Assembly (NCBI GenBank): GCA_963663525.2
Contig: CAXXHC010000001.1
Coordinates: forward strand, 2,356,001 to 2,420,000
Length of the DNA: 64,000 nucleotides
Source of the DNA: G963663525 sp963663525
Lineage (GTDB): Bacteria > Myxococcota_A > SURF-8 > G963663525
Direction: 5' to 3'
Below, in pieces: positions 26,773 to 38,181 of this stretch. Below the pieces are notes generated by a model. The model saw only the letters and a list, made by a program, of their open reading frames with translations. It had not been told where the DNA came from and ran no database searches. Every line of letters starts with the position of its first letter. The first letter of the stretch is position 1. A program made the translations under genes and the position numbers.

Positions 26773-28461
26773 TCAATAGGCGGCGATAAGGTACACCAGG
26801 ATTCCTTTGGTTTGCTTTTCGCGGTCCTCGGGACGTTGTACGCCTATCGCCACTTCCCTGGCTTGCGATTCGACGATTTCCTTCGCTGCCGAAGTGGTTT
26901 CGATCTGGCTCGGATGGTACAGAGTCAGCACGTGAAACGTCAAGCGACGACCATCGTAGCCGTTGTCCTCGATGGCTGCAAGCACTTCTCCCTGGAATTC
27001 TTTCATCATCGTGGGATTTGTCTGAATGTTTTCAGCAGCTTCCTGGGCGATCGTCGCCAGTTCGGTACAGTTCGAAAGTGGAGGAAGACCCTTCCGGTTA
27101 CGCATCCCGTTGAGAGTTGTGAGGATGTCTTTTCGGATGCTTGCGAAGTCGCGCTCGTCGATGAAAACCGCAAGACCGCAGGATAAAGCGTAATAATTCT
27201 GGTCGTTTTTACCGTTTTTCACCGCTACCGAGCAGCCGACGTGTGTCATATGTTCGTTGGCGACGGCTTTCAGGGTCAAAGGGCTGGTTTCCACACGTTT
27301 AAGCAATGCCAGCATGGAATAATCGCCATCGACGAAACGCACGGCGTTGAGTGGATCGAGCTTTTTCTGCCGGAGTCGCTGAACGAGCCGCCGCCCTTTC
27401 CGATCAGACAGTGCTGAATAATGGTATTCCAGCATTTCACCGGTGTGTTCCTGGGCGAGTTCGGACAACACCGGATGAACGGCCACCGGGGATTTATGGC
27501 GATCCCGGCGGATTTCATCAATGATTTCATGGAGTAAAGCGGTGCAGTGTCGGGAGTCCGAGCAAGGCTCGGTGAGCTTCTTGACTTCGTAATTCGTGGG
27601 AGGCTTCAGCTTGCTGTAAAGAAGGAACGAGGCGACCACGCGGCTTTGCTCTCCGTCGATTTGAGTGATTTCGAAGCGGTAGATGGCGCGATTGGAAGGA
27701 AGCTGGAACTCGGTTTTAAATGCGTCCTTGCGTGCGGGAAGATCCGCCTCGACAAGAGTTTCCCCTAAAAAAGTGACAAACACGTGCAGGGGTTTTTCCT
27801 GCGATACGGTTCGGCCTTCCAGATAAAAGCGGCTTTGGGGATCGATTTGCTTGGTCATCGGCTTGAGTTCGAGAGTCTGTCTTGACGCCAAAAGCGTGAC
27901 GTAAGAAAGCGTACCTTGTGTCTTGCTCTTGGTTTCCACGTGAAAAACACCCAGGCCGAAGCGGGTCAGTGGACCGCGTTCGCGCATGGCATTCACCCAC
28001 TGACTCAGTTGCTGTTTGAAGTCGGAGAAGTCGTTTCGATCGATTTCGTAGGAATAATGCAGGAATTCCACGCTCGGATCGTAGCTTCCGCACCACTGCA
28101 ACGCGAAATCCACGAAATCCGGGGGTGGCGTGACCTGGTTGAGCGCTGTAAAGCGGCTCAGTTCCCTAGCGGCCTGGACCAGGATTCCGTTGGTAGTGGG
28201 AGGGGCGGAGACGGGTTTCAGCGCCTGGTGCACGAATTCCGCGAGGTAGTGCTCCTCTCCCGTCATCTCGACAGGCTCGGCGGAAGCGCCGACGGATGGA
28301 GAGGCCGGGGAGGCCATTTCCCACAGTTTCGGTGGTTCCGGGGGAGGTGGAAGTTCTTCTGCGGGAGGAGGAGGCGCGGGTGCCGGAATCGGTTGGGGTT
28401 TGGCGCAGCCGGACAGGCCGATCAGGAGCGTAACGAAAACGAGAGCGAGGCGGAATTTCAT
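26773..28461 (-). CDS. Lipoprotein with CAP/SCP-like domains
   Basis: A 562-residue protein with a lipoprotein signal (lipobox LSGC, Cys at about residue 19) and a long Pro-rich spacer (PPPPAEELPPPPEPP). A beta-rich middle follows (about 130-290). Residues 305-420 match the CAP/SCP-PR1 fold: LLHEIIDEIRRDRHKSPVAV, ELAQEHTGEMLEYHYSALSD, then HMTHVGCSVAVKNG. A second, degenerate CAP-like unit may follow (LTTLNGMRNRKGLPPLSNC, LATIAQEAAENIQTNP). CAP proteins are secreted and often bind lipids or act in the envelope; bacterial functions are mostly unknown. It is divergent from the rrn operon and upstream of the two exported TPR genes. Confidence 0.75.
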   Translation of the reverse strand: MKFRLALVFVTLLIGLSGCAKPQPIPAPAPPPPAEELPPPPEPPKLWEMASPASPSVGASAEPVEMTGEEHYLAEFVHQALKPVSAPPTTNGILVQAARELSRFTALNQVTPPPDFVDFALQWCGSYDPSVEFLHYSYEIDRNDFSDFKQQLSQWVNAMRERGPLTRFGLGVFHVETKSKTQGTLSYVTLLASRQTLELKPMTKQIDPQSRFYLEGRTVSQEKPLHVFVTFLGETLVEADLPARKDAFKTEFQLPSNRAIYRFEITQIDGEQSRVVASFLLYSKLKPPTNYEVKKLTEPCSDSRHCTALLHEIIDEIRRDRHKSPVAVHPVLSELAQEHTGEMLEYHYSALSDRKGRRLVQRLRQKKLDPLNAVRFVDGDYSMLALLKRVETSPLTLKAVANEHMTHVGCSVAVKNGKNDQNYYALSCGLAVFIDERDFASIRKDILTTLNGMRNRKGLPPLSNCTELATIAQEAAENIQTNPTMMKEFQGEVLAAIEDNGYDGRRLTFHVLTLYHPSQIETTSAAKEIVESQAREVAIGVQRPEDREKQTKGILVYLIAAY

Positions 28462-28776
28462 GGTGAGCCGCTTTCAATGCGGGAACGGCGATAAAATAAG
28501 GCGCGGGCGGCGCGGCTATTTATCGGGGTTCCATAAGGTTTTGTTAAAAACGGTATGTTGCATCCTGGCTCCCCACTATACCAATCCTAGACCTGGAAGG
28601 CAATTCGATGAGGAGATCAGGGGTAAAAAGAACGGTACCGAGACGGTTACGCCTTGATTTTTCAAAGGCTGCTTGTTTTGGCGTCTAGAATTTTCAAGTA
28701 TCCGATTAGCTGGATGAACTGTAAGTGATTGTAATTATTAGTGGAAAAAGATTTCTTAAAATTTGTTAAATTTTCA

Positions 28777-28805
28777 TTGACTTCCCTGCGTCGTTTTAAT
28801 AGAAA
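28777..28805 (+). promoter_or_regulatory. rrn promoter 1
   Basis: TTGACT (28777-28782), 17-bp spacer, TAGAAA (28800-28805). The upstream sequence is A/T-rich (AAAATTTGTTAAATTTTC), resembling an UP element. Confidence 0.6.
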
Positions 28806-29025
28806 CCCCTTCGCCGCTTACGAGTGGCAGCTTTGAAAACCTGAGATCGAATCCCTTCCCGAACGCCGGGTTGCAGTGCGAACCATATAAAAATTATTTT
28901 CGTGCTCAGCCGCTGACGGGAACGAGATCTCGGCTTTCAAGGCATGGTTTCCCTGCTTCGACAGTGGTTACCGCCGGACGGAAAAAACGCTTCCTCCGGA
29001 AATTGAAAAAAAAGAAAAAAAGAAG

Positions 29026-29054
29026 TTGACAACGAGGGCGAAAACTGGTTTATT
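29026..29054 (+). promoter_or_regulatory. rrn promoter 2
   Basis: Perfect TTGACA (29026-29031), 17-bp spacer, TTTATT (29049-29054). It is preceded by an A-tract GAAATTGAAAAAAAAGAAAA that fits an UP element. Confidence 0.7.
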
Positions 29055-29127
29055 CCGTCGCCCACGCCGAGGAAACGGTGGCTGTCGAGTCGCAAAGCCC
29101 ACGGCGGAAGAAATTGAAAAAAAGTTG

Positions 29128-29156
29128 TTGACTTCTCTGGCGAGTTCGAATATAAA
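29128..29156 (+). promoter_or_regulatory. rrn promoter 3
   Basis: TTGACT (29128-29133), 17-bp spacer, TATAAA (29151-29156). It is preceded by GAAATTGAAAAAAAG, nearly the same upstream motif as promoter 2. Confidence 0.75.
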
Positions 29157-29278
29157 CTTCGACTTGCCGATTGATCCGATCTTTGAAAACTAAACAGCAG
29201 AAAACTTGATGATTGGGTGCCCCAATCATTGAAATTGAGTAAGCTTTAGGCTACAAGTCTAGGCAAACTTTTCCGATT

Positions 29279-30817
<1,539 letters not shown>

Positions 30818-31002
30818 TTTCCTTTTGGAAACACCTGGTCGATCACTCGATCATCCCGCTCACGCGGAGTCGGCTTTCTGCTGTTTAGTTTTCTGGATCG
30901 GGTCTTTTTTTGTGTTCTTTTTCAGATTGGATCGGTTGAGGCGAGGGGCGACCTTCGAAGACTGCTTGCTAGGGTTCACGCTCGTTAGACAATCAGCGGT
31001 AA

Positions 31003-31080
31003 GGGCCTGTAGCTCAGTTTGGTTAGAGCGCGCGCCTGATAAGCGCGAGGTCGGCAGTTCAAGTCTGCCCAGGCCCACCA
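31003..31080 (+). tRNA. tRNA-Ile (GAT)
   Basis: Full cloverleaf with encoded CCA: acceptor GGGCCTG/CAGGCCC, anticodon stem CGCGC/GCGCG with loop CTGATAA (anticodon GAT at 31038-31040), T arm GGCAG/CTGCC. Standard first spacer tRNA. Confidence 0.97.
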
Positions 31081-31106
31081 TCTCGCTTAGCTGGCGACAA
31101 TCCCAT

Positions 31107-31182
31107 GGGGGATTAGCTCAGTTGGTAGAGCGCCTGCTTTGCACGCAGGAGGCCGCCGGTTCGACTCCGACATCCTCCACCA
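31107..31182 (+). tRNA. tRNA-Ala (TGC)
   Basis: Acceptor GGGGGAT/ATCCTCC with the G3-U70 wobble that identifies alanine tRNA, anticodon stem CCTGC/GCAGG with loop TTTGCAC, encoded CCA. The T stem (GCCGG/CCGAC) contains one C-A mismatch. Confidence 0.96.
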
Positions 31183-31302
31183 TTGGATGTAGCATCCGCA
31201 AGGATGATTGACATTTTCCGATCTTTGACAATCGAATAATACTGAAACGAGAATGAGGCATCCATGCATTCGCAAGAATGTATGGCTGGCGAGACAGCGA
31301 AG

Positions 31303-31341
31303 AAAACGTATGTCGAACCTTGATCTGCGACACTTTTTAGT

Positions 31342-31349
<8 letters not shown>
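31303..31349 (+). other. Left arm of the 23S processing stem
   Basis: The sequence around GAACCTTGATCTGCGACAC is complementary over about 40 bases to 34281-34325 (GTGTGGCAGATCAAGGTTGG). This forms the long helix cut by RNase III to release 23S rRNA. Confidence 0.75.
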
Positions 31350-34288
<2,939 letters not shown>

Positions 34289-34364
34289 TTTTTCTGTGTG
34301 GCAGATCAAGGTTGGATATACGTTTGTCGTATGCCTCTGAAATTTCAGTATTATTCGAAAGTTT

Positions 34365-34484
34365 TGCCCGGTGTCTATGGCGGAGGGGCCACACCCGATC
34401 CCATCCCGAACTCGAAGGTAAAGTCCTCCAGCGCCGATGGTACTGCGTGGGAAACTGCGTGGGAGAGTAGGTCGACGCCGGGCA
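34365..34484 (+). rRNA. rrf: 5S ribosomal RNA
   Basis: 120 nt. The terminal stem pairs TGCCCGG with the final CCGGGCA. Contains CCACACCCGATCCCATCCCG and GAACTCG, the conserved loop B/C region. About 80 bases after 23S. Confidence 0.95.
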
Positions 34485-34493
34485 TTTAAATTC

Positions 34494-34530
34494 AAAATCC
34501 CGATCGTTTCAACGGTCGGGATTTTCTTTT
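34494..34530 (+). terminator. rrn operon terminator
   Basis: A 15-bp stem (AAAATCCCGATCGTT with AACGGTCGGGATTTT, one G-T pair) and a 2-base gap (the innermost pairs probably open), then CTTTTTT. It ends the rRNA operon. Confidence 0.9.
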
Positions 34531-34985
34531 TCCGCTTGTTTAGGTTTTTAGAGAGGGAACTATAGCGGTTCTTATTTGATTTTAGCGATGTCAATAACGC
34601 TCATCCCGAGTGGTGCCCGGAGGGCGTTGTATCGAGGGGCGGATGCTCGTGTCTCGATACGATCGATCTTCGATCAATCACTCGAAATGAGCGGAAACCG
34701 TATCGCTAAAACCAAATAAGAAACGCTATAGTCTTGTAAAAAACTCACGCTCTTGTGGATTTCACTTGCCTGATACGTCTTGCCTTTCCTCATTTTGACG
34801 TGTAAAAGGAAAGAAGGTTAAAGATATATCCAGTTGCAATTTACAAAAGAGAGGGGCGGGACCGTCTAAAAAATAGACGCACGCTTTACGATTCCTGCAA
34901 AAACGGGGAGTCACGAGAAAAAAATAATTGTACTTAGGGCTGGGCTCTGGAGATTCATCCGCCCAAGGAAAGGCAAGGGACAAAG
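34531..34985. other. Intergenic region between rrn and the FHA gene
   Basis: About 0.45 kb. The first half is the MITE-like element at 34560-34731. The remainder (34732-34985) is AT-rich with no recognised promoter or gene. Confidence 0.5.
34560..34731. repeat. MITE-like element, end type A with core type 2
   Basis: The 30-bp inverted ends CTATAGCGGTTCTTATTTGA and AAATAAGAAACGCTATAG match those of 2372-2550. The core (about 34600-34692) instead matches 37960-38056: CCGAGTGGTGCCC, TGTATCGAGG, CTCGATACGAT, ATCACTCG, ATGAGCG. Confidence 0.8.
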
Positions 34986-35345
34986 ATGCCGAGATTGGAA
35001 TTTTATCAGGATGGGCAACGCTTTATCAAACTGGCGTTAGAAAAAAAAGAAGTGACGTTCGGACGTTCCAGCGAATGCGATGTCACTTTGGTGGGGCCGA
35101 GCATTTCACGCATTCACGCTCGTATCGAGCCGGTTGGGGATCGCTGGAGACTGAAAAACCTGGGACGTAACGGAACGAGGGTCAATGCCGAACTGGTCCT
35201 GGATGAATGCATGTTGGAGTACGGCGACCGGATTTACATCGATCACTACACCGCGATGATTTCCGACGATGTGGAGTTGGAAGGTTCAAGCGATACCGTG
35301 ACCTTGACGAAAATCAGCGTGGAAGACGTGGAAAAGAAGCTATAA
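34986..35345 (+). CDS. Stand-alone FHA domain protein
   Basis: A 119-residue protein that is essentially one forkhead-associated domain, the phosphothreonine-binding module. Core residues are present: GRSSECDV (Arg), SISRIHARI (Ser and His) and LGRNGTRVN (Asn). A short C-terminal helix follows. No fused kinase or secretion domain and no kinase/phosphatase gene nearby, so its partner is unknown. ATG 34986 follows an AAGGCAAGGGA stretch. Confidence 0.9.
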   Translation: MPRLEFYQDGQRFIKLALEKKEVTFGRSSECDVTLVGPSISRIHARIEPVGDRWRLKNLGRNGTRVNAELVLDECMLEYGDRIYIDHYTAMISDDVELEGSSDTVTLTKISVEDVEKKL

Positions 35346-35381
35346 AGGCAAAAATCGGTAAAAAAACCGAAAAAATCCATT

Positions 35382-36554
35382 TTATCCCATCAAAATGCTC
35401 GACACGTCACGGCGGGGAGTGGCTGGGCCTTCGTTGGCGCGGCCCAAGCGGATCATCATTTGAGGCTGGAGCCAGTTCGGCAGTGCGGACCAAAGGTTGA
35501 ATTCCTTGGCGATGTTCGGAGCCAAAAGCACTTGATTCATCGGTTGGCTTGCGATCACGCGATGTGCTGCCGCCAGTTGGAAGCGGAAAAATGCTTTTCC
35601 AGCCCGAAACGTATGTTCGAAGTCGGGGGGGGAGGACTGCAACAGAAATCCACGGGCGCTCATGGCCTGTGTCCGTGCGCTTTGGGCCATGAAATCGATG
35701 AATTTTTCGGTATGGAGATCGTCGGGAGAAGCCATATGCCGGGCGAAATGCAATTTTGTGCCGGTTAGACCATAATGCGCCAAACCAATGCCATCCAATT
35801 GTTTTAAAAAGGCATCATCGCTCCAGCGCATCCACCGCATTCTGTCTCGCCATAAATCGGCGTCTTGTGCCAGTTCACGCACGGCTCGTTCGCAAAGATC
35901 GGCGAGTTTTTCCCGTTCTCCCACGCTATACCAGAGACGTACCGACAGTCCCTCTCCCTTGAGGGCGGACGTTAAATCATCGAGTTCACCACTCAAAAAC
36001 GAAGTATCTTCCGCATAAGGGAGACGGTTCGTCCGTCGGCGGGCCATGTCGTAAAATGCGGGATCGTCTTCGGCGCTGCCGTATTTTCCGAACACGAGAC
36101 GTGCCACCGGACGCGATCCGTCCTGCCAGTTTTCCGTCCCTTTGGGAAACGGAAGAATTGTGGTCTGGCGTCGGCAGGAACTCGCCGCGATGGTCGCGGC
36201 TTCGGCAAAACAACCAAGACTTACAAGAGTTTCCCGGCCCAAAGGATCGGCGATGGGCATCATTCGTTCGGGGTTGGCGTGCAGGTCGAAGCCTTCGTCG
36301 AACAGGCGGACCATCCACGGCTGACTGTTGCATGAACTGGGAGCCAAAATAGCGTAAGCCAGCGAAAACGTTGCAGGATTGATATCCTGCTGGGGAGAGG
36401 GCAGGGTTCGCCAGGCGGCGACGGCTTTTTTCATCTTGTCCCGGTCCATGCCGCAGGCCGTGAGCCAAACTCCCTGACCCGCCAGCACCACACCCATGGG
36501 ACCAAGGCCCGTGATGCGTAAAAACTGCCTTCGATCCAAGTGTTTCCGATTCAT
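35382..36554 (-). CDS. Tat-exported nitroreductase-like (Acg-family) flavoprotein
   Basis: 390 residues from ATG 36554. The N-terminus carries a twin-arginine motif (LDRRQFLRITGLG) with a hydrophobic stretch and a Cys (LTAC), so Tat export, possibly as a lipoprotein. The remainder resembles the two-lobed nitroreductase relatives (Acg type): ILAPSSCNSQPWMVRL at the FMN site, ARRRTNRLPY, then AQSARTQAMSARGFLL. Substrate unknown; FMN binding is inferred from the family. The start lies one base beyond the end of the SpoIID gene, so the two are tightly coupled. Weak conservation means the exact enzyme class is uncertain. Confidence 0.78.
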   Translation of the reverse strand: MNRKHLDRRQFLRITGLGPMGVVLAGQGVWLTACGMDRDKMKKAVAAWRTLPSPQQDINPATFSLAYAILAPSSCNSQPWMVRLFDEGFDLHANPERMMPIADPLGRETLVSLGCFAEAATIAASSCRRQTTILPFPKGTENWQDGSRPVARLVFGKYGSAEDDPAFYDMARRRTNRLPYAEDTSFLSGELDDLTSALKGEGLSVRLWYSVGEREKLADLCERAVRELAQDADLWRDRMRWMRWSDDAFLKQLDGIGLAHYGLTGTKLHFARHMASPDDLHTEKFIDFMAQSARTQAMSARGFLLQSSPPDFEHTFRAGKAFFRFQLAAAHRVIASQPMNQVLLAPNIAKEFNLWSALPNWLQPQMMIRLGRANEGPATPRRDVSSILMG

Positions 36555-36555
36555 G

Positions 36556-37827
36556 TCAATATAGCCTTTGAATCTCCGTCCCAGGATAGAAAAACTGGAG
36601 AATCTGCCGGTAATTGAAGTTCTGCTCCGCCATGCCCGCAGCGCTCCACTGGCACATGCCGACGCCATGCCCGTTGCCCCGACCGTCGAAGCGGTACTGG
36701 TCGCCCTGGCGTTTGAAACTGAAGCGCGTGCTCGGAAGTTTCGTAAATCCCAAGGCTTTTCGAAATTCGTTGCCCGTCATCGTTTTCGATACCGTGCCGT
36801 ATCGAAGCGTGACTTCCTTTACCCGACCGGATTCGTTCCTGCTCGTGACGATCAGGAAAAAACGTTTGCCGTGCGCTTTGGGAATCTCCAGGCGATGCAT
36901 AACCGTGTCCACCGAAAAAACGGCGTTCCAGTGGTCTTTTGGGGATTTTTCTCCGTAAGGGCTGGTAATGCTTTTCAGATAGGGAAACGGTTTGCCCCAG
37001 ACGGATTCCGAGGAGGTCGTCTGCCCGCCGCAGGAGGAGTGATAGAACGCGGCGGCCACTTGCTGATTGTACGTGAGCACTTCGCCTTCGGTTTCTTGGA
37101 CGGCTTGTCGGGCTTCCGGATCTTCGGCGTTCATGCCGCCGTACATCTGGTCCAGCGCGGTGGGTTCGACATCGCACAGGCCGGTGGTTCTCGTTTGTTT
37201 TCGGTAACTTGCATAGCTTCGGGCCGCCACGGCCTGTGCTTTTTTCGCTTCCAACGGCCAGGAGGACAGCACTTCCTGGTTGATGAGGCCGTACAGGTAG
37301 CGTTCGAGATGCAATTCATTGGTGAGCCACAACAGGTTCATGTCGGAAGGATCGCGCAGGATCAGCAAGTCTTCCCGGTAGAGTCTGCCATCGACCTGGA
37401 GATGCATCATCGCCGATTTGACCCGCACCTGTTTCGCCTGCACGAGGTTGCCGTTGATACGCAGCCAGTCGCCGTCCGCTTTGACGGTGTAATAGCCGCT
37501 GCTCTGTCCCCGGAACAGAATCAGGTCGGTTTCCGGATCGTAGAAAATCGGGTCGTTGGCTTTGATACGGATCGAACTGCGGCGCTTTTGCAGGCAGACG
37601 CGAACCCGATCGAGGGGTGAAGGTGGCAGTTGCAGCTTGTTGCTGATGAGATCCTCGTCGGTGAACATCTCGAAATCGGGCATCGGGTCGGGACCGAGCA
37701 ATTCTTCCATTCGGGTTTGTTCTTCCGGGTTGGGGAAGGAGGAAGGCGTTTCGGCCATCGCCAAAGCGAGGGGCAAGCCGAAAAATAACACGGCAAGGAG
37801 TCGACAGGTTGCTTTCAGAGCATTCAT
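36556..37827 (-). CDS. SpoIID/LytB domain protein
   Basis: A 423-residue exported protein with a signal peptide (LLAVLFFGLPLALAMA). The SpoIID domain spans about 160-420: ERYLYGLINQEVLSSWPLEAKKAQAVAARSY-type block, AAFYHSSCGGQTTSSESVWG and the C-terminal GRGNGHGVGMCQWSAAGMA. SpoIID proteins are lytic transglycosylases acting on stripped glycan strands in Bacillus; homologues are common in non-sporulating bacteria, where they act in cell-wall remodelling or division. It is followed within one base by the Tat nitroreductase-like gene. Confidence 0.92.
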   Translation of the reverse strand: MNALKATCRLLAVLFFGLPLALAMAETPSSFPNPEEQTRMEELLGPDPMPDFEMFTDEDLISNKLQLPPSPLDRVRVCLQKRRSSIRIKANDPIFYDPETDLILFRGQSSGYYTVKADGDWLRINGNLVQAKQVRVKSAMMHLQVDGRLYREDLLILRDPSDMNLLWLTNELHLERYLYGLINQEVLSSWPLEAKKAQAVAARSYASYRKQTRTTGLCDVEPTALDQMYGGMNAEDPEARQAVQETEGEVLTYNQQVAAAFYHSSCGGQTTSSESVWGKPFPYLKSITSPYGEKSPKDHWNAVFSVDTVMHRLEIPKAHGKRFFLIVTSRNESGRVKEVTLRYGTVSKTMTGNEFRKALGFTKLPSTRFSFKRQGDQYRFDGRGNGHGVGMCQWSAAGMAEQNFNYRQILQFFYPGTEIQRLY

Positions 37828-37921
37828 GGTCGCTCGTCCGATCCCGTTGAAGAAATCACCATGTTATAAATTTAGTATATTCTCGGCTTGGGCACAACGT
37901 TTTTCTTGCGGGGACGGCATG

Positions 37922-38093
37922 AGGGTGAATCACAGGATATAGTCATTTTACTCAAATTGCATACCGCTTACTCCGAGTGCCGCCCATAGGGCTGTGTATC
38001 GAGGAGTAAATGGTATGGCTCGATACGATTTGCTTCGCAAATCACTCGCCATGAGCGTTTTTTTACAAAGTGGCAATTTTTTGTGATGCACCC
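37922..38093. repeat. MITE-like element, end type B with core type 2
   Basis: 172 bp with inverted ends GGGTGAATCACAGGATATAG and TTTTTTGTGATGCACCC. Core: ACTCCGAGTGCCGCCC, TGTATCGAGG, GGCTCGATACGATTTGCTTC, GCAAATCACTCGCCATGAGC. A second copy with the same ends is at 63646-64000 but is interrupted. Confidence 0.85.
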
Positions 38094-38103
38094 ACGGCAT
38101 GAA

Positions 38104-38131
38104 GGGTGTGAATGAAAACATGGGAAAAATT
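38104..38131 (+). repeat. Short 28-bp repeat GGGTGTGAATGAAAA
   Basis: GGGTGTGAATGAAAACATGG followed by GAAAAATT; similar copies are at 43983-44010 (+) and 58682-58709 (-). Confidence 0.65.
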
Positions 38132-38181
38132 GTGTTTTCCAACCAAAAACGTGGTTCCGATGCGTGGGCTGTGTAAATTTA

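Larger units (their letters stand above)
28462..29278. other. Ribosomal RNA operon leader and promoter region
   Basis: A 0.8-kb AT-rich leader with three tandem sigma-70 promoters and the 5' arm of the 16S processing stem (29173-29203). No coding sequence. Confidence 0.75.
37828..38181. other. Intergenic region between SpoIID gene and MMPL transporter
   Basis: Holds the 172-bp element at 37922-38093 and the short repeat at 38104-38131; nothing else is recognised. Confidence 0.6.

Noticed and set aside
27941..27957. TTTCCACGTGAAAA, similar to parS
   Set aside because: Differs from the parS consensus at more than one key position, lies inside the CAP lipoprotein gene and far from parAB.
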